DNA from: Gari tellinella
Taxonomy: Eukaryota; Mollusca; Bivalvia; Cardiida; Psammobiidae
DNA length: 64,000 bases
Direction of reading: 5' to 3'
NCBI GenBank assembly: GCA_922989275.2
Contig: OV277857.1
Coordinates: 78,671,321-78,735,320, forward strand
Part shown: piece after piece, positions 43,796-54,149 of the stretch
How positions within the stretch are numbered: the first letter of the stretch is position 1
How the letters are laid out: the number at the start of each line of letters is the position of its first letter
Made by a program: the position numbers and the translations under genes
Notes under the pieces: model-generated
The model's input: only the letters and a program-made list of their open reading frames with translations
The model's database searches: none
Told to the model about the DNA's origin: nothing

Positions 43796-45001
43796 TTATT
43801 TGCTACTCTAATATTGATCCGAAATCCAATCTGAAATTCTATTTGAAATCTAAACTCAAATTCTACTCAACCTATTTATTTAATCTTCGTAGAAATGATA
43901 GCTGCAACATTTTAACCAAACTTTCTTACTTTCATATTGTTTCAATATCCAATATGGCCGCCATAGCGGTCATCTTATAAAATATTTTTAAACATAAACT
44001 CAATTTCTAAACAACCGAGTATGTTGAAACTTTGTACAATTGACAAGTGCATGGTCCTGCACAAATGCTATAACTTTCATGATGAATGAAAATGTATGAT
44101 AAGATGGGATGATGATGATTTCAGGAAGATGATTTAGGCTAATCTAATTCACTGCTAAGCAGCACATGGGATCAAAACCACCGCCTTGCTTTCCCTTAAG
44201 TTCTTGCCAGATGGGGATAATCTCGGTCTTATTAACAGAAACGATTCCCTATGACAATTAAGCCCCAGAACTACGGCAAATTAGGATGGTTTCTTGGGTG
44301 TTTAAGACTAAAACTTTAACTAAAATTAATACATGTACTGTTGAATAATGGAAAAAGCCAATTATCTCAAACAATTAAATCGTTTATATAAATAGGTACC
44401 GACTCAAGGTGTTATCTTGCTTAAATAGCAAGGCCGTGAGGTCAAAGGTCAGAGTAATTGGCATATCAAACTACTTAAACTCCAAAATGGTAGTTTTTCT
44501 CAACTGGTCTCAACTGAGTCTGTTATCATGTAAGCGTTGAGGTCACTGGGCCTCTAGTTCTGTGATTTGACCTTCCGACGCATCTCTTTTTAATCCCACA
44601 TAATCCAATGTGAGTTTACCAAGAATAACATTTTGAGTAAGTTGGGTGAATATTAGCGCAAAATTATGGTTTCTAACTTGTTAAAAATACTGTAACTAGT
44701 GACCTACTTTTACTCCATTTTTTCATGTTCAAAATTGACTTAGATTTTGTCAACATAATTTGTTTTAAACAGGTTTGATAAAGATTGACCCTAAATGGTT
44801 GCCTCTATTGTGTCCACATTTTTTTTATTTCATTTGATCAAATGATCTACATTTTTACCCTACAAAATGTATGTTTGACATTGGTCAGAATTTTGTTAAG
44901 AAAGGAAATAACATTCAAAGCAGGCTGAATAACGATTGACCTACGACTGTGACCTCTAGTAAATGTACAAGTAAATGTTGTTTGTTTGAGTTGGTTTTTA
45001 C
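43796..45001. other. Unassigned stretch
   Basis: No gene recognised. Phrases such as AGGTCAAAGGTCAGAG (near 44440) and TGACCTACGACTGTGACCTC (near 44938) look like degenerate dispersed repeats. Confidence 0.35.
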
Positions 45002-45251
45002 TACAGTGGAGAATCTGTTATTCTTTCCCAATAAACGCGTTTACGCTAAAACTATGTTTTCCATTACAAACAGTTTGGAGCCAGATCAGACGCCGGGTAA
45101 CCCGGCGTCTGATCAGGCTCCAAACTGTTTGCCACCAAGATAAACAAGAATTATCAGAATTGTCCAAAAGCTGTTCTTTTCTACGTTTTAGTGCTTTGCG
45201 TTTGCGTACGTTTGCGTTTAAACGGGAAAGAATAACAGATTCTCCACTGTA
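45002..45251. mobile_element. MITE-1 with perfect H1 hairpin
   Basis: It is a full 250 bp copy with perfect ends TACAGTGGAGAATCTGTTAT and its complement. The H1 hairpin lies at 45067-45132 with apex CCGGGTAACCCGG. It is the near-identical partner of 31362-31611 in reverse orientation. Confidence 0.9.
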
Positions 45252-45689
45252 CACTGCGACACATAAATTGATCATATGGATTTATGGACGACGGACGATA
45301 CACGACGGAAGAATCGCACAAATACCTGATTCAGCACACTCACAGTAGCTTAGCTCATCAAGGGCACTTCGTGTTCAAGCGCGCTTAACTCCAAATGTGA
45401 TTGTACAATAAGACTTTAACTGTTTTATATGTAGTTAGATTTTTCTCTTTAGATTCAACAGTCCAACATTTTATGACGTAAACATGGGTATGTTTTTGTT
45501 ATTCGATAAATAGATTGATAGTATACATTTTATGACAATATCATTGTATGGACCATGTTTTAAAATTTGCTCAACAGTGCTGGATATAAAATACCAATAT
45601 AACTCAGAATCGTTATAATAACACGAGGTTGGACGTATCCAAACCACATAACTTTTATTACGATCTAATATATATATTATAATAATGTG
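45252..45689. other. Unassigned stretch
   Basis: No gene or clear repeat recognised. Confidence 0.35.
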
Positions 45690-46345
45690 AACAATATTAC
45701 CCCACACCACCGACCGACCATTTAGGGGAAAAAAGGATCTTAAAAATCAGGTTGTGGTTTAATGCAAGACAAGAGCAACGCAGAAAGTTCTAACACAAGT
45801 TTCTGTGTTACTCTCATCCTGCAGCACGCCGGCACCTGTCTCAATTAAGTATAACACTGTAATACAAGAGTCATATATAATGCATGAATTGTAATGCTCT
45901 TAAACATTACTATCATTTAAATGTTATACAGTATTGCTTCCCAACATCGGCCAACCATTTTGCAAGAGTTAGAAATATACGTGGTTGCTTAATGCAAGAC
46001 AAGAGCAGCACAGAAGTTTCCATTAATTTTCTGCAGTTCCTTCGACCGGCAATACACTGCAGCTTGTCACAACGAAGAGTTGTTTAAGTGTAGCTCAAAT
46101 GCGATAATACTGTTATACGATATAATGAAATAATGCTCTTATACAATGACTGAAATGACAGAACTACCCCTCTACAGGCTAATAACCGCTTAAAGTGGTA
46201 GATGTAGAAAGTGGGACACAAGCAACTAAACAAGCTCTTTGGGGAGCTGTTGCCTTCGTTCCGTAGTACAACGACCCCTGTCTCAAATGAGACAGGGTAA
46301 TTTATTGCTCATGACGGGTAACACTGTTACATGACTCATATGCTA
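45690..46345. repeat. Cluster of diverged ~200 bp repeats
   Basis: Two similar blocks (about 45700-45870 and 45940-46110) share CGACCATTT/CAACCATTTT, TAATGCAAGACAAGAGCA and a CAGAAAGTT or CAGAAGTTT hairpin. A weaker third block (46180-46345) shares CACCTGTCTCAA/CCCCTGTCTCAA, then TAACACTGT. It is related to the palindromic element at 11775-12055. Confidence 0.5.
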
Positions 46346-46945
46346 TTTAACTAAGCAATTACCCGTGCGTTTTTAAAATGTACTACAGAAAAATAACGTT
46401 TATTTGAGAGTAACTGTAGTTTCTCGTCATACATGTACATATAAATACAATTTTAAATATATAAGGTCATATCGGATAAACATAGACATATCGATAAAGA
46501 GCTTCTTCACTATACATAGCGTATATTGTAATACATGTATTTGCCGATGTAATCTTTATTTATACGAACACTATCTATTTACAGACAGTATGAGTATATT
46601 GATATATTCTCTGAGGGCACCTTTACATCTACACGCCATGTTTTACTTCATTTCCTTAATGCACCTGAAACGCTCGAAATCAAAGTGAATAGAACAAAAC
46701 AAGGCATTGTTTTGTTTTGTAAAAAGGATTCTAAAATAATAGGGTTGTAGCTTGAAAATTGTATGGGGAGTTAGAAGGGCAACGTATGTACCGTATACGT
46801 GGACGGAAGGACGAACAAACAAAAGAACGAACGAACGGACAGACAAACACTACCTTGGGACAGTTGCTGTGATAATAACACAGAGAAGAACAAAATACAG
46901 CCTTCTTCTAAACACCAATTATTAAATGGCAGTTTTGCACACTCG
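46346..46945. other. Unassigned stretch
   Basis: No gene recognised. A GACGGAAGGACGAACAAAC-type tract lies at 46801-46850 and resembles the ends of common dispersed repeats. Confidence 0.35.
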
Positions 46946-47098
46946 GCTCTGAGGTTATAAAGCGTTTTAGTTGAGTCTGAGTGTGTTCCCAAGCATTTGA
47001 TTGGTCAGATTTGAGCCTAGGCTCAAATCTGACCAATCAAATGCTTGGGAACGAGTTTAGACTCAAGTCAAAAGCTTTATAACCTCACAGCCAGAGCT
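46946..47098. repeat. Long palindrome with a perfect 68 bp core
   Basis: 46985-47052 is a perfect palindrome centred on GAGCCTAGGCTC, with GTTCCCAAGCATTTG and ATTGGTCAGATTTGAG in each arm. Outer arms (GAGGTTATAAAGCG/AGCTTTATAACCTC) extend it imperfectly. It lies about 700 bp upstream of the glycosyltransferase exon. Confidence 0.85.
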
Positions 47099-47446
47099 AC
47101 AAAACATTTGTTTACTTGACAAATCAAAGACTTCTTTCTTTTTTTTTTTAATTTGTACGCAAAGAACTTTATTAAAATATGATATAGAGAACAGCAATTT
47201 AACTAGTTTATAATTATTTCATTTTATACCTCAATGCCTTTCATTTTTCTTAATCATAATCATGTAATTGAAAATAATGTTAAACCTAGATATCAATTCT
47301 GGATATAACCTGAAAAAATATATGGTTATAAACATTCATGTACATTCAATAATCCTTTTTGTCAGTTTCTGAATCTAATTCACTCTATAGTTTGGTACGA
47401 TTTAAAATTGTACCGATTCAGACCCCGAAGGCAATCGTACCAAATT

Positions 47447-47535
47447 CTTATGTGAACCTCGATACACGAATATAGTAAAGATTCTGTTTATCTTATGTGA
47501 ACCTCGATACACGAATATAGTAAAGATTCTGTTTA
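47447..47535 (+). repeat. 45 bp tandem duplication in the presumed intron
   Basis: CTTATGTGAACCTCGATACA, CGAATATAGTAAAGATTCTG and TTTAT occur twice in a row with no visible difference. It lies about 230 bp before the splice acceptor of the glycosyltransferase exon. Confidence 0.85.
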
Positions 47536-47747
47536 AAACGGTTCATCGGCCCATTTTGAAACTGAAGGAAAATGTGTCATGTTACTTAAATAACCGTTTA
47601 TCGTAAATCTTAAACGTCGCTTAATCACTAGTCTGCTAATCATAACTTTCCTTGAATATGACGCATGCGATATTGTGGCAGACGACTGATTAACAGCTTT
47701 CATATTATTAATTGCCCGTCGAGTCCAAATCTCTATTAATTATACAG

Positions 47748-47766
47748 TTTTATTTTGTATTTTCAG
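47748..47766 (+). other. Splice acceptor of the glycosyltransferase exon
   Basis: The T-rich tract TTTTATTTTGTATTTTCAG ends at 47766 and is followed by GTCGAGCAG. The open frame runs through it to a TTG upstream, but the first ATG is downstream at 47806. This makes a 39 bp untranslated start to this exon, or a coding start in an earlier exon, the likely reading. No upstream exon was identified in the window. Confidence 0.7.
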
Positions 47767-47805
47767 GTCGAGCAGTCGTCAGAAAAACCAAGGAGATCAT
47801 CGACT

Positions 47806-49872
47806 ATGGCGGTAATCAAATTTTTAAGCAAAGCCTGGAGCAGAAGACTTGCAATACTTATTATACTCCTTGTTGCAATATACTTCACGGCAGAATTGTA
47901 CTATGAACGTGTCTCCAATTTATCACAAAACACAATGCCTTTTCGACAAATAGCAAAACCACACGTTGTTTTCTGTATATTGTCTTCTACTAAAGGGAGG
48001 AAACTCAGGGATGCTCAGAGAAGAACGTGGATACCAAGGACATTTCATGCTGACCTGCCATTCCGGATTACCTACAAGTTCTTACTGGATATACCGACCG
48101 CCGAGCTAATACAAGAAAACCAACAACATAATGATATCCTTTATCTTAATTCCACACATCAAGGCAGGGCTGTGAAGTTTGGTGAGAAAGTACATAACTG
48201 GATGAAAATTATCTCTAAAAACTATCCAGATGCCCTTCTAAGTGCTCGCATTGATGACGATGTTTTTGTGTGTGTCCCACAAATATTAGAAAGACTGGAT
48301 ACTATGAAATCTAAAACACTTTATTATGGTTGGGCTCATGGAAAAGGTGATCAGGTAAATCAGGACCGACGTATTGATGAAATGTTTGTGGTGTTAGGGA
48401 AAGATCTAATCGACAGAATTGCGGCACGGATATATTGTGAGAATTCGTCAACGTGTGGTCAATATGGTCTTATTGATACAAATTACGGCGGAACATCTAT
48501 TGGAGCGTGGTTGTCCATTTACAAAGATGTTGAATTCTACACTGATAATCGTCGAATACTACACGTAGGTGTCGACTATTCAAAACAACACCCCTATATT
48601 ATCAATGAAGCGTTTTGTGATAAATGGTTGATATATCATAAAGCAACTCCGTCTCTAATGGAACAGCTTGCTGGTAGCAGCAAACATACTGACAACTGTA
48701 TCGGTACGCAAGGACCTCAAGGTGTCGTCACAGCTGGTGCGGTGACTGGTTCCCTGTTCTCTGGTGGTATTATAAGAGACATTCCACCAACACTACATAG
48801 TTTCAGTAAAGTTCAAACCGCGGAAAAGGATACTACGGATGATTGTGATAATTGGGCTGTAGTAACAACAATTTTTAGCCCGTCAGAAGCAGTAATTCAG
48901 ATGTCACGGAAGCCTGATTGGTGTTTGGTGATAGTTGCGGACCAGAAAACCCCAACCGAAGAAAACTATTTGAGAAACATTTCAAGTAAGCAGGTGAAAT
49001 ATCTATCAATAAGGACGCAGAACATGCTTTTTCCTTCGTTATCGAAAGCAATACCCGTAAATCATTTCGGTAGGAAGAATATTGGCTATGTGTACGCGAT
49101 TCAACATGCAGCAAAAGTAATATGGGACTTCGACGACGATAATATAGGAATCATTTCACAAAAAGACATCACGACAAATGTTCGATATGCCACAGTCTGT
49201 CAAGGGTTCAGCTCCACTGTTCTAAATCCATATCCATACTTTGGACCTAAGGATACACGCACATGGCCCAGAGGATTTCCTTTACAGCACATAAAAGACA
49301 ACAAAACCCTCCCAAAAATATGCGAGATGCAATCCCAGTCAAACATTGGAGTTATACAGAGTTTGGCTAATGTTCAACCAGATGTCGATGCCATATATAG
49401 ACTGACGCACGATATGCCTTTTAATTTCACGTCAAAGACATCTCATCCACCGTTGGTGTTGCCGAAGAATGTTTACGCACCATTCAATGCTCAGGCCACA
49501 CTTTGGATGTCATCGACTTTTGACTTCTTGGCTTTGCCTATAAGCATAAATGGACGTGTCAGTGATATTTGGAGGGCCTACATTGCTCAGTATTTCATGC
49601 ACAAGGACGGAAGGCAGTTAGCTTTCTACGCGCCATATGTTTACCAGAGACGAAACGAGCACATGGATATTAAAGATTTTAACGCTGAAATAGATTTATA
49701 TGAAAAGAGTGAACAGTTGGTAGACTTTCTGGCTTCATCAAAGTCGCTCGATCAGCAAAGTCTGGTTGAAATATATAAGTCTCTTTATCGGAGAGGATAT
49801 TTAGAAATAGGAGATTTGAAATTCATTGAAGCGTGGTCACACACTTTAAAAAGCTTTCGGAAGTCAGTTTAA
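47806..49872 (+). CDS. Two-domain type II membrane glycosyltransferase (GT31-like + STELLO/DUF288-like)
   Basis: 688 residues from the first in-frame ATG, in a good context (A at -3, G at +4). Residues 1-14 are short and basic; 15-29 (LAILIILLVAIYFTA) form a signal anchor, so the enzyme should face the Golgi lumen. The N-terminal half has galactosyltransferase (GT31/fringe-like) features: VVFCILSSTKGRKLRDAQRR, RTW, and a metal-binding RIDDDVFV with Asp150-152. The C-terminal half, from about residue 340 (DNWAVVTTIF), resembles DUF288/STELLO: NIGYVYAIQHAAKVIWDFDDD with Asp443-445. Two acidic metal-site motifs suggest two transfer sites, or one active and one structural. Donor, acceptor and product cannot be told from the sequence. 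The whole coding region is in one exon with an intact stop (TAA). No neighbouring gene is visible. Confidence 0.85.
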   Translation: MAVIKFLSKAWSRRLAILIILLVAIYFTAELYYERVSNLSQNTMPFRQIAKPHVVFCILSSTKGRKLRDAQRRTWIPRTFHADLPFRITYKFLLDIPTAELIQENQQHNDILYLNSTHQGRAVKFGEKVHNWMKIISKNYPDALLSARIDDDVFVCVPQILERLDTMKSKTLYYGWAHGKGDQVNQDRRIDEMFVVLGKDLIDRIAARIYCENSSTCGQYGLIDTNYGGTSIGAWLSIYKDVEFYTDNRRILHVGVDYSKQHPYIINEAFCDKWLIYHKATPSLMEQLAGSSKHTDNCIGTQGPQGVVTAGAVTGSLFSGGIIRDIPPTLHSFSKVQTAEKDTTDDCDNWAVVTTIFSPSEAVIQMSRKPDWCLVIVADQKTPTEENYLRNISSKQVKYLSIRTQNMLFPSLSKAIPVNHFGRKNIGYVYAIQHAAKVIWDFDDDNIGIISQKDITTNVRYATVCQGFSSTVLNPYPYFGPKDTRTWPRGFPLQHIKDNKTLPKICEMQSQSNIGVIQSLANVQPDVDAIYRLTHDMPFNFTSKTSHPPLVLPKNVYAPFNAQATLWMSSTFDFLALPISINGRVSDIWRAYIAQYFMHKDGRQLAFYAPYVYQRRNEHMDIKDFNAEIDLYEKSEQLVDFLASSKSLDQQSLVEIYKSLYRRGYLEIGDLKFIEAWSHTLKSFRKSV

Positions 49873-50240
49873 TACATGCGCGGACAAACGCACGCATCTA
49901 ATTACGCATGTGTCCACACATGATTTAAAAGAAATCATATAAAGTCAAATTGGTATAAATATGAATCTTGGTTTATGAGACATCTGTTCTTCGTTCTTTT
50001 CAAAACAAGTTCGTAAATTTGTCCTACCCGAGCATAGAAATAAGTATAAATTGTCTTAAATTTATCACTTTATTTCCATGAGGTCGTTAATTTTAAACAA
50101 TTATCGTCTGCTTTTATTTATCAAATTTTAGTTTCAGGTATTTTGATTAAAGAAATACTGAAAAAAGTGTCAACAGTTTTGGTCCTGTTCAGATGCAGCG
50201 TGACGCGGCGTTTGCGAATAGGTACTGTACTCAGGGTAAG
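49873..50240. mobile_element. Gene 3' flank followed by a decayed MITE-5
   Basis: No canonical AATAAA is seen close to the stop; ATATAAAG near 49937 is a weak candidate. From about 50085 to 50240 there is a MITE-5 relic: ACAATTATCGTCTGCTTTTA, a collapsed H1 hairpin (CAACAGTTTTGGTCC, GATGCAGCGTGACGCGGCG) and GGGTAAGTCACACTTC. Confidence 0.5.
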
Positions 50241-50308
50241 TCACACTTCAACTTCTACGGATGACAACCTCTTTGTAGCTTAGACAAGAGAAGCAGTAAA
50301 TTTTGAAT

Positions 50309-50411
50309 TAAGAATACCGATTATCATAAAATATTAAGAATACCGATTTTCATAAAATATAAATAATACCGATTTTCATGAAGTGTTAAGAATACCGATT
50401 ATCATAAAATC
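50309..50411 (+). repeat. Minisatellite, four ~26 bp units
   Basis: TAAGAATACCGATTATCATA, AAATAT and close variants are repeated four times (third unit AATAATACCGATTTTCATG). Confidence 0.85.
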
Positions 50412-51129
50412 AATCACCATCCTCATTTAATAAGGTCTCGTTGATCTTCGTGGTAGAGATAACGACTCTGATCTCTTTGAATCCAGCTGGCTGCGGGTAT
50501 GTGGCAAAGTTCTTGGGCAGTTTATTTGATAGATATGGAACAACAATAACTTTTTAATCATTATTTATTTATTGTATTAATCTTTTAAATATTTGACTCA
50601 TTTTAAAATTGATTTTATAAATTATCAACAATTATTCTTATAATACTTAAAATAGAACGTCTTTACTGTATTGTAAATGTAGTTATTTGTTTTTCTCACT
50701 GTGTAAGTACATTTCTATATTTTCATGTGAATCGCCCTTTAACGCACAACTCATGTTTGAAAAGAGCGCCATTTAAATCTGGTATAATAATACAAGTACC
50801 GGTAATGATAATAATAATAATATTCAAAAAACATTTTTTGAATATGTCAAGACGCATGATAGACATAGCTATCAAAATAAAACAACATATCTGAAACAAT
50901 CTGTGTCCTATATATTATATGTTTAAAGAAAAACAAAAAGAACAACATCTAAGTATGTAAAGGGACATAATCGGAGCAAAACTATCGGACAAAAACAAAA
51001 TTCAATATTTGCTTTCCAAGTATTGTTGAAAAACAACAATTGATTTTAATAGGGAATGTTTCGCCAGAATCTGAGATTTTTCTAATTATTTAAACTTTTC
51101 AAACACAAACTATTGAAAGCGTACCTGGA
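50412..51129. other. Unassigned stretch
   Basis: No gene recognised. 51082-51118 (TTCTAATTATTTAAAC, TTTTCAAACACAAACTATTG) is repeated in inverted orientation at about 52049-52096, on the other side of the Penelope-like fragment. Confidence 0.4.
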
Positions 51130-52045
51130 GCTTTCGTCAGCAGACTGATCTGTTACTGGTCAACATCGCACGATCTTTTCTTCGTGAGCGATGTTAACAG
51201 TGTGTCTCAGACGTGCGGAAGGTTGTTCCGGCCCCCGTCCTTGTTCAGTGTCGGCTTGTGCGTTCGTTTATAAATGGCTTCCTTGACCCCCCCCCCCCCC
51301 CCCCCCCCTTCAAACCAGTTGGGTTCTCGGTCAAGGATTGTCACTGACTCAAGTGAGATGGAATAGTTTGATTTGTCTACATGAATGTGACGTGATACCT
51401 CTGAATTTTTGGTGCTTGGTATTCTATGTTCAATGAATCTTGTCTTAAGGTTTCCTTCTGTTTCACCAATATAGTCATTTTCACATTTTAGATGTTTCCC
51501 TCCTTCGCATTTAATATGATAGATGGGTCCACATATTTCACTTTTGTCAGATTTGTCTTTTGGGTGTACCAGGATTTGTTTGATGGTTCTGTGATGTTAA
51601 AATGTACATGCACATTGATGTTGTATTTCTTACAAATGCGTCTCAGACATTCTGGTTTGCCTTTCACATAGGGTATAACCACGCTTCCTTTCGAGTTTTG
51701 GTACTTTCTGGCTCCTGTATATGTGGTGGTGTCCTTCCGTTTAGAGGCATCTGTGACCTTTCTAATTGCCCAATCTGGATAATGGCATCTTCTTAAAGCG
51801 GTGTTAACATGTTGCAGTTCCTGTTTTAAGTTTGCCAGGTCTGACGTGACCACCCTTGCACGTTGATGTAAAGTTCTCACTACTCCAAGTTTCTGTTCGA
51901 CCGGGTGGTGTGATTCAAAGTCTAAATATTGGTCGGCATGAGTGGGTTTTCTGTAAAATGTAGTCTTTAAAGGGCCATTACTATTTCTAGTTGTTGAACT
52001 GTCTAAAAAGGCTAATGCTCGATTTTCCTCCTTTTCAATGGTGAA
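51130..52045 (-). pseudogene. Penelope-like element fragment: reverse-transcriptase tail plus GIY-YIG domain
   Basis: Minus-strand translation begins with FTIEKEENRALAFLDSS, then FYRKPTHADQYLDFESHHP, EQKLGVVRTLHQRA and VIPYVKGKPECLRRI. This is the C-terminal part of a Penelope-type reverse transcriptase. After a frameshift near 51550 it continues as GPIYHIKCE and YIGETEGNLKTRFIEHR, a GIY-YIG nuclease, and then REPNWFE. A run of 22 G (plus-strand C at 51287-51308) adds seven glycines in frame before VKEAIYKRTHKPTLNKDGG. A stop follows near 51210. The 5' part with the catalytic YxDD core is missing. In the family, the nuclease nicks the target and the reverse transcriptase copies the RNA there. 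This copy is dead because of truncation and frameshift. Confidence 0.82.
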
Positions 52046-52379
52046 TTTTCAATAGTTTGTGTTTGTGTTTGACAAGTTTAAATAATTAGAAAATAGATAT
52101 GACAACACAGCTTAACTTTCACCAGAATAATCTGAGATTGTTTTACACATCTCAGTGTTTGAAAGGGGAACGAATGCAGATACATTCTTCGAACTAATAC
52201 CCAAATCAAAAGGTGTCTTATCTGTACGACGAAAAAGCTATATACAAAATTTGGTTACAATGGATAGAAAACAAGAATTTGTTAAAAAGTATTGGCATGT
52301 AAACGGGAAACGGACCAACACAACGTTCAATACAGTATTCCGTGTATAATGCAGAAAAGTAACAATAAAAAGTATCATG
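52046..52379. other. Inverted flank of the Penelope-like fragment, then unassigned
   Basis: 52049-52096 (CAATAGTTTGTGTTTG, TTTAAATAATTAGAAAA) is the inverted partner of 51082-51118. Beyond it nothing is recognised. Confidence 0.45.
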
Positions 52380-53900
52380 AGTTGTGGTTTTAGACAAAAA
52401 GAGTTTTCACCATTTCATTGAAAAATCTCTTTTTAGTTTCTCTGACCTAGATATGATAGACATTGGGACCATTTCAGCAATATAAGTAAAAGACCTCTAG
52501 GAGTGTTGCTATTCCAAATATCAAAGTTATGACCATATAAGGGTAAGAGAAGATGTTTGAAGATTTCTCTGTATAATTCTTTGCAAAACTGGGACCCCAA
52601 AGGTGCTACCATTTTTTATGTGAACATTCTTGATAGAGGCCCTAGACGATGTTTTGTGTTAAAAGGTTAAGCTTAGTGTACTATTGTTTCAGACAATAAC
52701 ATTTTTTTATATTTTCTTTAAAAAAAGCTGTTTTAGCTCCTGTGATCTAGATATGCAAACGACTTGAACCATTTCAACATCTTGAAATGTCACCCTGCCA
52801 AATATTAAAGCTCTGACCGTAATTATTTAGTTTCAGAGAAGAAGATATTTCAAGGTCTCACTTTACACAATATAACTCTTTGTAAAACTTTGACCCCAGC
52901 GCGAGGTAAAATTTTAGCCGCGGGGTGGAATTTGAACAACCTTTATTGTGCACAATATCTAAATTCATGGTTCAGACAATAATATTCATATGTATCCTAG
53001 ATATGAATTAGACTGGAACATCCATTGAAGACGATCATATAAGGATCAATCCTGCCGAGTTTTGTAAAATTTCAAACCAATGCTTTAGGAGGAGATCTCG
53101 TTTAGATAAATTAACCCTTTCCCCCATAGAAGCCCCTTTAATCGCATTCAATTTATTCCTCCGCTGAAGAAAATAGTTCCAATTTATACAGTCATGAATA
53201 CGTATACTAAATAATGTTTCTTTATTCTAAGAGGTGGTGGCTTAAAGCAGACTGAAAGTAAAGCAGAATGCGCCATTAGGCGCATTCTGCTTTACTTTCA
53301 ACCTGCTTGAAGTAGTCACCTATTTACAAAACTAGAAACAGGCTTTCGGGTAAAGGGTTAATGACGATGAACGAACGAACTAACGGACGGATGGACAACG
53401 ACAAAAGCTCACAGCGTACTACGGTTGAAGACAAGAATCTTTCTCAATTTTTCATTGACAAATCTATTTAGCTTCTGCGACCAATATATGCTACTAACCT
53501 GAACACTTTCGACATCATTGGTAACGGACATCTAGTAATGTCATCATGCCGAAAATGATAGCTTCGGCCATGTTAGTTTCAGAGAAGATGTTTGAAGATT
53601 GAACTGTATAAATCTATGTGAAATTTGTGATTCCCAGGTGGAAGTATTTTTAACCACAGTGGCATAAGTTGAACAATCTGTAAATCTAGAGGACCCGTAG
53701 CTCATGTGGGTTAGATATGCAATGGACAACTTTGAAAGATAATCATATAAGGATCTATCCTGTCAAGTTCGGTAAAAAGCAAACAATCAGTTCTTTTAAA
53801 TGTTTAGATAAATTGTTGACGACAGACGAAGGAACGGGCGAACTAATGGACGACAAAGGGTTGTGACGGAAACAGGTAGATCAAAATATACAGTATAGTA
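52380..53900. repeat. Dispersed repeat with diverged ~250-300 bp internal units, split by MITE-4
   Basis: Units share CTCTGACCTAGATATG/CCTGTGATCTAGATATG, AACCATTTCA, TTCAGAGAAGAAGAT and TTTGTAAAACTTTGACCCC. A GAACGAACGAACTAACGG or GACGAAGGAACGGGCG tract ends the blocks. The MITE-4 at 53111-53361 interrupts it (TTTAGATAAA, insertion, TGACGATGAACG). No coding capacity. Confidence 0.65.
53111..53361. mobile_element. MITE-4, cleanest copy, with H2 hairpin
   Basis: TTAA at 53111-53114 and 53358-53361. The ends are CCCTTTCCCCCATAGAAGC and GGCTTTCGGGTAAAGGG. The H2 hairpin lies at 53240-53312 with apex GCGCCATTAGGCGC. It has no reading frame, so it would need a transposase from elsewhere. Confidence 0.88.
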
Positions 53901-53970
53901 ACATTGGCACTATGTGTTAGGTGAACTAAACATGTCGATATGAACATTTTAAAGACACGTACAGCACATT

Positions 53971-54149
53971 ACTTTATACTCTATTTTTATAAGCTACTAG
54001 ATATGTCGTAATATCTGTTGTATATATGGATTATAACTGTTTCATGCAAAATTAATGCTACTTTATACTCTATTTTTATAAGCTACTAGATATGTCGTAA
54101 CATCTGTTGTATATATGGATTATAACTGTTACATGCAAAATTAATGCTA
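53971..54149 (+). repeat. 89 bp tandem duplication
   Basis: Two adjacent copies of ACTTTATACTCTATTTTTAT through CATGCAAAATTAATGCT differ at only a couple of positions (GTAATATCTG against GTAACATCTG, TTTCATG against TTACATG). Confidence 0.9.

Noticed and set aside
47755..47805. Extended start (TTG) of the glycosyltransferase adding 17 residues
   Set aside because: The extension crosses a strong splice acceptor and lacks an ATG; the ATG at 47806 directly precedes a normal signal anchor.
51488..51880. Stand-alone 130-residue minus-strand gene
   Set aside because: It is the middle of a Penelope-like element; its last 18 residues are out of frame with the GIY-YIG continuation.
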